From: an uncultured Roseburia sp. | Lineage (GTDB): Bacteria; Bacillota; Clostridia; Lachnospirales; Lachnospiraceae | Direction: 5' to 3' | Length of the DNA: 64,000 nt | NCBI GenBank assembly: GCA_947567625.1 | Contig: CANONN010000003.1 | Location: 1 to 64,000, forward strand | In this document: piece after piece, positions 7,815-15,571 of the stretch | Layout of the letters: each line of letters opens with the position of its first letter | How positions within the stretch are numbered: the first letter of the stretch is position 1 | The notes under the pieces: generated by a model | Seen by the model: only the letters and a program-made list of their open reading frames with translations | What the model was told of the DNA's origin: nothing | Database searches by the model: none | Position numbers and translations under genes: made by a program

Positions 7815-8603
7815 TTACCGTAACGGCCGTTCAAAGAAGAACGACTTATTTCTCTCGTATCCGACATCGCGGTAATTGATAATCTGCTCCGTACTGCCGA
7901 TAAACAGGATGCCGCCGGGGGCAAGAGAATCAAAAAACTTCTGATAGATCAAATCTTTGGCCTGCTCCGTAAAGTAGATCACCACATTGCGGCAGACAAG
8001 CAGATGGCATCCGGTCGGATATGTATCTTTTAACAGATCATGCTCCTTAAACTCCACCCGCTGCTTGATCTCTTTCGAGATCTGATAGGAGGTGCCCACC
8101 CGCGTAAAATATTTCGCTTTCAGGTCATCCGGCACGGAGGCAATGCTTTTCTCGCTGTAGAGTCCCATCCTGGCGGTATCAATCACCTGCTTATCAATAT
8201 CGGTGGCAATAATTTTGATATTGCCAAGCGGCAGATGACGCGAGAGAGCCATCACGAGAGAATACGGTTCGTCTCCGGTCGAGCATGCCGCGCTCCAGAC
8301 TTTGAGGTTTTTGCCAAACCGCTTGATCAGATTGGGGATGATTTCCTTGTCCAAAATCGCCCACTGATCGGGATTGCGGTAAAATTCCGAAACATTGATC
8401 GTAAGAAAGTTGATAAACTGATCAAACTTCTCTTTATCTTTGCGCAGTAACGCCACATACGCATCATAGGTCTTGACATTATTTTTGGTGATCAGCGTGT
8501 TGATGCGGCGGCGCATCTGCTTCTCTTTGTATGAATTGAGATCAATTTTTGCCAACTGTAAAATATCTGATTTAAACTTGTTATAATTATCGGTTTCCAG
8601 CAT
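7815..8603 (-). CDS. cheR: CheR chemotaxis protein methyltransferase
   Basis: CheR methylates glutamates on chemoreceptors using S-adenosylmethionine, opposing CheB. The start is ATG 8603 (MLETDNYNKF), with AGGAGG ten bases upstream. A longer frame begins further up but has no ribosome binding site. The N-terminal helical domain carries the arginine-rich stretch QMRRRINTLI. The Rossmann domain shows the SAM-binding motif SAACSTGDEPYSL near residue 115, and LVCRNVVIYF near 205 is typical of CheR. It lies apart from the other che genes, downstream of the S1 gene and a hairpin attenuator. At 262 residues it is a stand-alone CheR. Confidence 0.95.
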   Translation of the reverse strand: MLETDNYNKFKSDILQLAKIDLNSYKEKQMRRRINTLITKNNVKTYDAYVALLRKDKEKFDQFINFLTINVSEFYRNPDQWAILDKEIIPNLIKRFGKNLKVWSAACSTGDEPYSLVMALSRHLPLGNIKIIATDIDKQVIDTARMGLYSEKSIASVPDDLKAKYFTRVGTSYQISKEIKQRVEFKEHDLLKDTYPTGCHLLVCRNVVIYFTEQAKDLIYQKFFDSLAPGGILFIGSTEQIINYRDVGYERNKSFFFERPLR

Positions 8604-8633
8604 GAAAAAGAATCCTCCTGCTCTCTTAGAAAT

Positions 8634-8694
8634 GAAAAACAGGCCGCCACGTGATGTAAGGTGTAGCATGTAGCACTTTATCACATAGCAGCCT
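8634..8694 (-). terminator. attenuator-like hairpin between S1 gene and cheR
   Basis: On the minus strand the arms AGGCTGC (8694-8688) and GCGGCCT (8647-8641) pair with one G-U. An inner stem GTGAT/ATCAC lies inside, and GTTTTTC follows. The position, twelve bases after the S1 stop and upstream of the cheR ribosome binding site, fits a partial terminator that lowers cheR expression. Confidence 0.55.
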
Positions 8695-8705
8695 AATCTT
8701 AGATT

Positions 8706-9824
8706 TTATTCTGCGTCATCCGCAACAGCGTCAATGTCAACGTCTGCGGTCTCTGCCTCCTCACTGTCCTCCGGTGCAAGCAATGCTTTCATAGACAAAC
8801 TGATCTTTTTGTCCTCTTCGTTGAAATCTACGATCTTGGCCTCGATCTCCTGGCCGACCTTTAAGATATCAGACGGTTTCTCCACATGCTCTCTGGAAAT
8901 CTGGGATACATGAAGAAGCGCATCCACTCCGGGCGCCAGCTCGACAAAAGCGCCAAAATCTGTCATACGCGCCACCTTGCCACGAATCACATTGCCGATC
9001 GCAAACTTCTCGGCCGCATCGTTCCACGGATTTTCGTTGGGGAACTTCATACTCAGCGCGATCTTGGTGTCATTGATATCTTTGATGAACACTCTCACCG
9101 TATCGCCGACATTAAATACTTTCTTTGGGCTCTCGACGCGCCCCCATGACATCTCAGAGATGTGAAGCAGTCCGTCTGCGCCGCCCAGATCGATAAATGC
9201 GCCGAAATCCGTGACATTCTTGACGGTTCCCTCTAAGATATCGCCAATCTTGATGCGTGCAAACAGTTCTTTCTGTAATTCTAACTTCTTGGCAACCAAA
9301 AGCTGCTTTCTGTCGCCGATAATCCTCCTGCGCTTTGGATTAAACTCGCTGATGACAAACTCGATCTCCGTGTCCTTGTACTTGGTGAGATCTTTCTCAT
9401 AAGTGTCTGAAACCAGGCTCGCGGGAATAAAGATACGGGTCTCATCCATGATCACACAGAGTCCGCCGTCCAGTACCTGCGCTACTTTTGCGGTCAATAC
9501 CTCTTTGTTTTCAAACGCTTCCTCTAATCTCTTGCTGCCTCTCTCCGCTGCGAGACGCTTGTAAGTGAGAACAACCTGTCCCTCTCCGTCATTGACTTTC
9601 AATACTTTGGCCTCGATAGTATCACCGACAGATACCATGGTCGTCAAATCAGCGTTCGCTTCGTTTGTGTATTCGTTGCGCGTAATAATGCCGTCTGACT
9701 TATAGCCGATATTCAAGACGATTTCTTCCGGTTTCACATCGATAACGGTACCTTCTACTACCTCCCCATTTCTTATTGTTTTCAATGATTCTTCCAACAT
9801 TTGTTCAAAACTCATTTCTGACAT
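8706..9824 (-). CDS. rpsA: S1 RNA-binding domain protein, ribosomal protein S1 homologue
   Basis: This protein has four S1 domains in tandem. They begin near residues 20 (NGEVVEGTVIDVKPEEI), 105, 190 (KIGDILEGTVKNVTDFGAF) and 275 (IGNVIRGKVARMTDFGAF), followed by an acidic tail. S1 proteins bind single-stranded mRNA and assist translation initiation; the four-domain Firmicutes forms are not always ribosomal. The start is ATG 9824 (MSEMSFEQML), with GAGGAGG eight bases upstream inside ispH. The gene overlaps ispH by 20 bases. In many Clostridia ispH and S1 are fused into one polypeptide; here they are separate frames. Confidence 0.9.
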   Translation of the reverse strand: MSEMSFEQMLEESLKTIRNGEVVEGTVIDVKPEEIVLNIGYKSDGIITRNEYTNEANADLTTMVSVGDTIEAKVLKVNDGEGQVVLTYKRLAAERGSKRLEEAFENKEVLTAKVAQVLDGGLCVIMDETRIFIPASLVSDTYEKDLTKYKDTEIEFVISEFNPKRRRIIGDRKQLLVAKKLELQKELFARIKIGDILEGTVKNVTDFGAFIDLGGADGLLHISEMSWGRVESPKKVFNVGDTVRVFIKDINDTKIALSMKFPNENPWNDAAEKFAIGNVIRGKVARMTDFGAFVELAPGVDALLHVSQISREHVEKPSDILKVGQEIEAKIVDFNEEDKKISLSMKALLAPEDSEEAETADVDIDAVADDAE

Positions 9825-10686
9825 TCTTTTGAACCTCCTCAATAATTTTGTTTGGGGTGGAAGCCCCTGCGGTAATACCTACGTTATCGATAGACTTTAG
9901 TACACTAAAATCCATATCCTTAGCGGTTTGTATATAGTAAGTATTGTTGCATTCATTTTTACATATTTCAAATAGCTTCTGCGTGTTGGAACTGTTCTTT
10001 CCTCCTACTACGATCATGGCGTCCACACGGGCTGCAATCCTGGCAGCTTCCATCTGACGTTCCTCCGTAGCATTGCAGATGGTATTTAAAACAATTATAT
10101 CATAACCTTTTTTCTCAATAATTTCAACTAATTCTTGAAATTTATTGTAATTAAATGTCGTTTGTGCTACGATACACACCTTTTTTTGCATATCCGCACT
10201 GTAATTTTCCACTTCTTCCCTGCTGTTTAAGATCGTTGTCGCCTCTGTTTTAGAGCAGCTTTTGATGCCGCGCACCTCGGGATGGTCCTTATTTCCCATA
10301 ATAACAATCTGATATCCCTCACTGCTGTAGCGCTCCACCAAGCGATGAATCTTTAAAACAAACGGACAGGTCGCGTCCACAATCTGATATCCGAGCGCCT
10401 TGATCTCATCGTAGATACCCTTTTCCACACCGTGCGCGCGTATGATGACAGTTCCGCTCGGAGGATAGCCGCGCAGCTCCTCTATGCTCTCGACGACGGT
10501 GACGCCCCTCTCCTCCAAATCCTTCACGACTTCCTCATTGTGGATAATCGGGCCAAAGGTATAGATCGGCAGACGGCTCTTTTGCGCACCGTGCTGTTCT
10601 AACTGTCCATAGACGGTGTCGATCGCCCGCTGGACGCCAAAACAGAATCCGGCGCTTTTTGCCAGCAGAATATTCTTCTCTCCCAT
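9805..10686 (-). CDS. ispH: 4-hydroxy-3-methylbut-2-enyl diphosphate reductase
   Basis: IspH performs the last step of the MEP isoprenoid pathway, making IPP and DMAPP with a 4Fe-4S cluster. Three conserved cysteines are visible: C15 in SAGFCFGV, C107 in DATCPFV and C204 in NTICNAT. The active-site histidine and glutamate motifs HNEEVV and RAHGV are also present. At 293 residues it has normal length. The start ATG follows the cmk stop by a few bases with GGAGG five bases before it. The 3' end overlaps the S1 gene, so the two are probably translationally coupled. Confidence 0.96.
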   Translation of the reverse strand: MGEKNILLAKSAGFCFGVQRAIDTVYGQLEQHGAQKSRLPIYTFGPIIHNEEVVKDLEERGVTVVESIEELRGYPPSGTVIIRAHGVEKGIYDEIKALGYQIVDATCPFVLKIHRLVERYSSEGYQIVIMGNKDHPEVRGIKSCSKTEATTILNSREEVENYSADMQKKVCIVAQTTFNYNKFQELVEIIEKKGYDIIVLNTICNATEERQMEAARIAARVDAMIVVGGKNSSNTQKLFEICKNECNNTYYIQTAKDMDFSVLKSIDNVGITAGASTPNKIIEEVQKNVRNEF

Positions 10687-10698
10687 GGCATCCTCCGC

Positions 10699-11367
10699 TC
10701 ATTTTCCTGTTTTTTCCCGATAAATTCCAAGCAGCGTATTTACGACCTGCTCGATATCCATATAGGAGCTGTCCACAAACACTGCATCGTCCGCCTGCTT
10801 AAGCGGCGCCGTCTCACGGTTCATATCGCGCTCGTCCCGCGCGATAATCTCCCGCTCGATCTCGGCCAGATCACACGTTTCTCCCTTTTCCGTCAGCTCA
10901 TCATACCTTCTCTTGGCTCTGGTGGCCGAGCTGGCGGTCAAAAAGATCTTTACCTGTGCGCCCGGCAGCACACAGGTGCCGATATCGCGGCCGTCCATGA
11001 TCACATCCGTATCCGCCGCCAGAGAGCGCTGAAGCTCCAGCAATTTTTCCCTCACTACCGGATAAGAGCTGGTGACGGACGCCATGGAGGAAACTTCCTG
11101 GGTGCGTATCACACCGTTGACATTCTCCCCGTTTAGCAGTACCTGCTGCTCGCCGTTCTCATATGCGATCTTCACGTCTATATCCGGGCAGGCCGCCCTG
11201 ATCTCCTCCTTGGTGGCAGGGATTTGATTTTTCAGCAGATAGTAAGCGATGGCACGGTACATGGCTCCGGTATCCACATAGATAAATCCCAGTTTCTTTG
11301 CCAGCCGTTTGGCAATCGTGCTCTTGCCCGCTCCGGCCGGCCCGTCAATTGCAATATTCATGCTCAT
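10699..11367 (-). CDS. cmk: cytidylate kinase
   Basis: Cmk phosphorylates CMP and dCMP using ATP. The N-terminus MSMNIAIDGPAGAGKSTIAKRL contains the P-loop. YVDTGAMYRA near residue 30 and MDGRDIGTCVLPGA near 131 are CMP-kinase signatures. The 222-residue length fits the family. GGAG lies about ten bases before the start. It is the third gene of the rpiR-baiN-cmk-ispH-S1-cheR series and is preceded by a triplicated 73-bp repeat. Confidence 0.96.
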   Translation of the reverse strand: MSMNIAIDGPAGAGKSTIAKRLAKKLGFIYVDTGAMYRAIAYYLLKNQIPATKEEIRAACPDIDVKIAYENGEQQVLLNGENVNGVIRTQEVSSMASVTSSYPVVREKLLELQRSLAADTDVIMDGRDIGTCVLPGAQVKIFLTASSATRAKRRYDELTEKGETCDLAEIEREIIARDERDMNRETAPLKQADDAVFVDSSYMDIEQVVNTLLGIYREKTGK

Positions 11368-11386
11368 ACATTATTCTCTCCTTTTC

Positions 11387-11612
11387 TATTTCTTTCATGT
11401 TAGATAATCTTTTCCATGTCTCTGCTTGATGCAACTGATTTTCATCTAACCTTTTCTTCTTTTTCTTTCATGTTAAATAACCTTTTCCATGTCTCTCCTC
11501 GATGCATTTGATTTTTCATCTAACCTTATCTTCTTTTTCTTTCATGTCAAATAATTTTTTCCATGTCTCTCTTCGGTGCAATTGATTTTTTCATCTAACC
11601 TTTTCTTCTTTT
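11387..11612. repeat. three tandem 73-74 bp direct repeats across the 3' end of the flavoprotein gene
   Basis: The string TTTCATGT recurs at 11393, 11466 and 11540, and around each the flanking 70 bases match closely (CATCTAACCTTNTCTTCTT recurs at each). The copy nearest the flavoprotein gene encodes its last residues and stop codon; the other two lie in the gap before cmk. Each unit therefore looks like a duplicated gene end. Expansion by slippage or unequal crossing-over is the likely origin. Confidence 0.85.
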
Positions 11613-13023
11613 TTGAATTTTCATGCGCAACTCCTGCCGATATCCCGGCGAGATAGCCTGTTGACCAGGCAATCTGTAAGTTGAAGCCGCCAGTCATGGC
11701 GTCCACATCCAGCACTTCGCCGCAAAAGTACAGATTTTTGATTCGCTTTGACTCCATCGTCTTGGGATTGACTTCATTTACTTTCACGCCGCCTTTTGTG
11801 ATGATCGCCTCGTTAAAACCGCGCACGCCGCACAGTGTGACCGGAAACGCCTTGATCAGCGCCAGCAGCCCGCGCCGCTCCTCTTTCGTGATTTCGTTTA
11901 CTTTCTTTTCCGGCGAAATGCCGCAAAGCCGCGGCACAACCGGAATCATTTTGGATGGCAGAAGCCCTTCGAGCGCATTTTTAAACTGTTTGTTTTTGAT
12001 TCCCTCAAAATCGCGCAAAATTCGCTTGTCGAGCTGCTCTTGTGTCAACGCGGGCTTTAAATCAATCAATAAGGACAGCTCCTGCGCCGCTGTGGCAGGC
12101 TTTATCGCCGCGCTCGCGCTCAAAATAACCGGACCGCTGACCCCAAAATGCGTAAACAATAGTTCTCCAAACTCTTCATACAGCAGTTTTTTGCCGTGCA
12201 GAATACGGATGGCGATATTTTTTAACGCCAGTCCCTGCATATCCGCGACATAAGGCTCTTTTGCCAAAAACGGCACCAGCGAGGGAGCGGGTTCGATCAC
12301 CGTGTGCCCCAGCTCCCTCGCGAAGCGGTAACCGTCGCCTGTCGCACCCGTTGTCTGGTAGGAAAATCCCCCCGTGGCTACGATGACGGCATCCGCCCGC
12401 AAAAATGTGTGGTCGGCAAGCTCTACGCCGCGCACATAACTTTCTGATCGTTCAGGAACTCCCTCCGAAACTCCTGTCTGGACAGACGGGTGCGCCGCAT
12501 CTCCTTCCCGAACAGACGAGTCCGCCTCTTCTCCTGTCTGGACAGACGGTTGTGCCGCATCTCCTTCCCGAACAGACGAGTCCGCCGCAATCCCTGCCTG
12601 ACCGCACGGCTCTGCCACAATTTTTGCCGCCCTGGTGCGCAGCATGACCTCTACGCCAAGCTGCTCCAGCTTTCGGGACAGCGCCCGTATCACATCCGAC
12701 GCGTGGTCTGAGACGGGGAACACCCGGCTGCCGCGCTCTACTTTGGTCCTACAGCCGCTGCGCTCAAAAAAGTCGATGACACGCTGATTGTCGCAGGCAT
12801 AAAATGCACTGTAGAGAAACTTTCGATTCGTCATGACGTTGGCAAACAGCTCTTCCATATCTCCAGCGTTGGTGAGATTGCATCTGCCCTTTCCGGTGAT
12901 ATAAATCTTTTTTCCCAGTTTTTCATTCTGTTCCAGCAGTACGACGCGACTGCCGCGTTCCGCCGCCGCAATGGCGGCGAACATACCGGCGGCCCCTCCG
13001 CCCACTACAATAATATTGCTCAC
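11542..13023 (-). CDS. NAD(P)/FAD-dependent oxidoreductase, BaiN/HI0933 family
   Basis: The N-terminus SNIIVVGGGAAGMFAAIAAAERG is a dinucleotide-binding Rossmann motif, and KGRCNLTN near residue 55 and VIVATGG are hallmarks of the HI0933/YhiN/BaiN flavoproteins. FCGEVLDVDAMTGGFNLQIAWSTG near the C-terminus is also typical. I favour the GTG at 13023, because GGAG lies six bases upstream. ATG 13035 overlaps the conserved leader tail, and further upstream the frame runs through the structured element. A 20-residue tandem repeat is inserted near residue 150, and the lysine-rich C-terminal tail is made from the 73-bp repeat. The reaction is uncertain; some family members act on bile-acid intermediates, but that is not shown here. 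Confidence 0.88.
   Translation of the reverse strand: MSNIIVVGGGAAGMFAAIAAAERGSRVVLLEQNEKLGKKIYITGKGRCNLTNAGDMEELFANVMTNRKFLYSAFYACDNQRVIDFFERSGCRTKVERGSRVFPVSDHASDVIRALSRKLEQLGVEVMLRTRAAKIVAEPCGQAGIAADSSVREGDAAQPSVQTGEEADSSVREGDAAHPSVQTGVSEGVPERSESYVRGVELADHTFLRADAVIVATGGFSYQTTGATGDGYRFARELGHTVIEPAPSLVPFLAKEPYVADMQGLALKNIAIRILHGKKLLYEEFGELLFTHFGVSGPVILSASAAIKPATAAQELSLLIDLKPALTQEQLDKRILRDFEGIKNKQFKNALEGLLPSKMIPVVPRLCGISPEKKVNEITKEERRGLLALIKAFPVTLCGVRGFNEAIITKGGVKVNEVNPKTMESKRIKNLYFCGEVLDVDAMTGGFNLQIAWSTGYLAGISAGVAHENSKKKKRLDEKINCTEERHGKNYLT
12471..12590. repeat. two 60-bp tandem repeats inside the flavoprotein gene
   Basis: Units 12471-12530 and 12531-12590 differ at only a few positions, and a diverged fragment follows to about 12615. 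Each encodes twenty residues with the core SVREGDAA and PSVQTG. The exact multiple of three keeps the frame. Each unit itself contains two related 30-bp halves. Confidence 0.9.
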
Positions 13024-13027
13024 ACTA

Positions 13028-13173
13028 ATCTCCATTCCGAGAACGTTTACGTTCGAGGAACCGCAGGAGAAATCTGCGAATGCAGTTTCTCCTGTCGGAT
13101 CAGGGCTTATTTGTGACGTTCTCGGCACAAATAACCGTGTGATAAAATCAGCTATCAAGCTGATTTTTCACAC
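13028..13173 (-). promoter_or_regulatory. structured intercistronic element B, upstream of the flavoprotein gene
   Basis: This is the second copy of the element at 1851-1982. P1 (13173-13137) pairs GTGTGAAAAATCAGCT with AGCTGATTTTATCACAC. P2 (13134-13107) pairs TTATTTGTG with CACAAATAA. CCTGATCCG follows, then P3 (13093-13065), arms AGGAGAAA/TTTCTCCT. The tail GCGGTTCCTCG leads into a small hairpin GAACGT/ACGTTC and CGGAATGGAG. The P2 loop CCGAGAACGT (13125-13116) is perfectly complementary to ACGTTCTCGG in the tail (13046-13037). Shared blocks with element A are TTTGTGCCG, GCGTC/ACGTC, CTGATC, GTTCCTC and CGGAATGGAG. P1 begins at the rpiR stop codon. Confidence 0.65.
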
Positions 13174-14090
13174 TAACCCCCAATTTTACTGTAATGCATC
13201 TTGATCGAATCATCAATATAATCGATCTCGTCATTCTCATAAACCTGATACTCGTCCCAAATGTCCTCCAACATCTCGAGCGTCCCCGCCACCTGCCGCT
13301 GCTTTTTCATACAGAGCGCCACGATCAGCGCGTTTATGACGCTAAGGGGCGCCACGAGTGAATCGACAATCGAAGCCATGTCGCTATCGGCGATCAGATT
13401 GCAGGAGGAGTAGAGATTCATGGGCGAGTGAACGCTGTCGGTCAAGGTGATAACTTTTGCGTTGCGGTTGTTGGCAAACTCCATCGCCTTTAGCGTGCGC
13501 ATGGAATATCTGGGAAAACTGATGCCGATAATCACATCGTCTTTACTGATCCGCACCATCTGCTCGAAAATCTCACTGGAACTGCTGGTCTGAATCAGAT
13601 GCACATTCTCAAAAATCAGGGTAAAATAGAACGCCATAAAGCTCGCCAGGGGCGCACAGCTTCTGATGCCGATGATATAGATATGTTTTGCATGCAATAC
13701 GGTGTCCACCGCAGATTCAAAGGCTTTCTGGTCAATTTTCTCCAGGGTGGAGTGTATTTTTTCCGCATCGGATTTTAAGACGCTCTCCAAAATCTCCGAC
13801 TGTGTGATGCGGCCATAAGTCACTTCCATGCGCTGGATGGAGTTTAACTTATTGCGCACCAGCTCTTCTAAGGCATTCTGGAACTCAGGATAGCCTTTAT
13901 AGCCCAGATATGTGGCGAAACGCACCACGGTTGACTCGCTCACCCCCACAATCTCCCCCAGCTTTGCCGCCGTCAAAAATACAGCCTTATCATAATAATC
14001 TGTGATATACGATGCCAGTAGCTTCTGACTCTTGCTCATCTTACTGTAAGATTCATTCATTCGATTGCGCAAATCATTTGAACTGCTCAT
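13173..14090 (-). CDS. MurR/RpiR family transcriptional regulator with SIS domain
   Basis: The 305-residue protein has an N-terminal RpiR-type helix-turn-helix (residues 1-77; GEIVGVSESTVVRFATYLGYKGYPEFQ is the recognition region). A SIS sugar-phosphate binding domain follows at about 120-255 (HIYIIGIRSCAPLA, DVIIGISFPRYSMRTLKAMEFA). Such proteins control sugar or amino-sugar genes in response to phosphorylated sugars. No sugar genes are next to it; the following gene is the BaiN-like flavoprotein, so its target is not evident. It begins just after the terminator of the fla/che operon. Confidence 0.9.
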   Translation of the reverse strand: MSSSNDLRNRMNESYSKMSKSQKLLASYITDYYDKAVFLTAAKLGEIVGVSESTVVRFATYLGYKGYPEFQNALEELVRNKLNSIQRMEVTYGRITQSEILESVLKSDAEKIHSTLEKIDQKAFESAVDTVLHAKHIYIIGIRSCAPLASFMAFYFTLIFENVHLIQTSSSSEIFEQMVRISKDDVIIGISFPRYSMRTLKAMEFANNRNAKVITLTDSVHSPMNLYSSCNLIADSDMASIVDSLVAPLSVINALIVALCMKKQRQVAGTLEMLEDIWDEYQVYENDEIDYIDDSIKMHYSKIGG

Positions 14091-14140
14091 ATTTGATCTC
14101 TTTTCTGACTCATAACGTCCAACGACGCATATTTCTAAAA

Positions 14141-14172
14141 GATTAAAATGCAGGAAGAATCCCTCCCTGCAT
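14141..14172 (-). terminator. terminator at the end of the fla/che operon
   Basis: On the minus strand ATGCAGG (14172-14166) pairs with CCTGCAT (14154-14148), followed by TTTTAATCTTTT. It lies four bases after the last gene of the flagellar locus and before the rpiR-type gene. Confidence 0.75.
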
Positions 14173-14176
14173 ATTT

Positions 14177-14755
14177 TTATTCCTGTTTCTCAATCGGCCC
14201 TGCCTGCAATACAGCGGCGACCTCCTCCATCGTCAAACCATAGGGTATATCATATGTGCCGATACTGATTTTGGAAGCGTACCCGATCTGTGAAAGGTAC
14301 TGCCGAAACAGCTCGGAATCTTCGACAATCCCGTTGACAGCCAATTTTTCACATATGGTGCGGCACACCTCTCCGCGTTCCACCGTAAGGCGGTAGGGCC
14401 CGTCCTGATGTGCCATGGCCTCTGCCGGCGGGTCCGAAATCTCACTCGCGTTTTGCGTAGGCCTGTTCGCGCCCTGCCCCGCCGTCTGCTTTGCCTCACT
14501 ATTCTTCTCCCCGTCTTTTGGGGACGCTTCCTCTGGCTGCTTTGCCTCATCCAAAGCGTCTTCCGTTTCGGATACGGCCGTCTCCGAAGCCTTAGTCGGC
14601 TCGGAATCCGGCATAACCATCCCCAGCGCCGCGGCCCGCTGTTTTATCTCCTCATCCGACAGCTCATGCTTTTGAAGAGAAAAACATATCATTAAAATAA
14701 GTGTCGTGACAATCATCCCTATGCCAAGACCACGCAAATAATATTTTAATTTCAC
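14177..14755 (-). CDS. membrane-anchored protein with MltG-like LysM-fold domain only
   Basis: The start is a GTG overlapping the previous stop by four bases (GTGA). One N-terminal membrane helix (about 8-27) is followed by a low-complexity linker rich in E, A, K and S (about 45-110). The C-terminal 70 residues resemble the N-terminal LysM-like subdomain of the endolytic transglycosylase MltG: VERGEVCRTICEKL, NGIVEDSELFRQYL and SIGTYDIPYGLTMEEVAAVL. The catalytic domain of MltG, with its glutamate, is absent. It may bind peptidoglycan near the flagellum. Its place as last gene of the fla/che operon is conserved only as far as I can infer. Confidence 0.65.
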   Translation of the reverse strand: MKLKYYLRGLGIGMIVTTLILMICFSLQKHELSDEEIKQRAAALGMVMPDSEPTKASETAVSETEDALDEAKQPEEASPKDGEKNSEAKQTAGQGANRPTQNASEISDPPAEAMAHQDGPYRLTVERGEVCRTICEKLAVNGIVEDSELFRQYLSQIGYASKISIGTYDIPYGLTMEEVAAVLQAGPIEKQE

Positions 14756-15555
14756 AGGTCTATCTCTCCTCTATACAAACCAATCACCAGTTTTACTTCG
14801 CCGACCCCGAGAGACAGTCTTCTCGCAATCTCTACCTCGCTGAGACCTTTTTTGTGGAGCAGAAGAATATCCTGATTGTGGTTATCTTTCTCTTCCAAGG
14901 CTTCCTCTTCGTCCATCATCAAAATCTCAACGGACGGCGTCGGCGCCGTCTCGATCTCCTGTGGCTCTTCCTCCTGCACTGCCGCGGCCGATTCCGCTGC
15001 CAATGCCAAAGAAGCCGTCTGACCTACCGTCTGCTGGGCCGCCTTCGGAGCCGTCTGCTGACCTGCCGCCGTCCTCGCGCCCCGCGCCGGTATGGCTGTG
15101 CCCGGCGCTATCGCGCCATGATTGAGCGCCGGCACCACGGTCTCCTGCAGATTGCGGATATCGGCCGCAAGGCGCTGCAAATCCGAGACCATCCCGGTCA
15201 GTTCCCCGTGCTTGTCATTTAACATGCTGTAGAGGAACATAATCTCGTTGTGCGTCTTGTTCATCTCCTCGATCACGGAATCCGAATACTCGCTGATCGC
15301 CATGATCTTTGTATTTGTCTCTTTTTCCAGCGCGCGCTGCACCATGTCCGAAGAGGCGTCGATCTGATTGTCCACAGCATCCTCTATGCGCGGACCGGCG
15401 TTACTAATTTCGTTGTCTACAATGCGTTTTAACTCTGCCTGGCTCAATTCTGCAATCTTGTCCAACTCGGACGGAGACAGCTTTTCCGTGATGAAAAAAC
15501 TGCCTGCCATAAAGATGCAGCCTGCCAACAGCAGAAAAATTTCCACTCCTGTCAT
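14752..15555 (-). CDS. SwrB-like / DUF6115 membrane coiled-coil protein
   Basis: An N-terminal membrane helix (about residues 3-22) is followed by a long helical region with coiled-coil character (25-130). An Ala/Gln/Pro-rich linker comes next, and then a C-terminal helix-turn-helix-like segment (DILLLHKKGLSEVEIARRLSLGVGEVKLVIGLYRG). This architecture and its position after sigD match SwrB of Bacillus subtilis, which promotes assembly of the flagellar type III export apparatus. I use ATG 15555 (MTGVEIFLLL); a TTG twelve bases upstream is an alternative. Sequence identity to SwrB cannot be measured here, so the assignment rests on architecture and context. Confidence 0.7.
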   Translation of the reverse strand: MTGVEIFLLLAGCIFMAGSFFITEKLSPSELDKIAELSQAELKRIVDNEISNAGPRIEDAVDNQIDASSDMVQRALEKETNTKIMAISEYSDSVIEEMNKTHNEIMFLYSMLNDKHGELTGMVSDLQRLAADIRNLQETVVPALNHGAIAPGTAIPARGARTAAGQQTAPKAAQQTVGQTASLALAAESAAAVQEEEPQEIETAPTPSVEILMMDEEEALEEKDNHNQDILLLHKKGLSEVEIARRLSLGVGEVKLVIGLYRGEIDL

Positions 15556-15571
15556 GCCAATACCCAACCTT

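Noticed and set aside
9805-9842. Frameshifted fusion of ispH and the S1 gene
   Set aside because: Fused forms exist in Clostridia, but here ispH ends normally and the S1 gene has its own strong ribosome binding site and start, so two proteins are more likely.
13035-13158. N-terminal extension of the flavoprotein
   Set aside because: The frame is open by chance through the structured element, and the Rossmann motif starts right after GTG 13023, which has a proper ribosome binding site.
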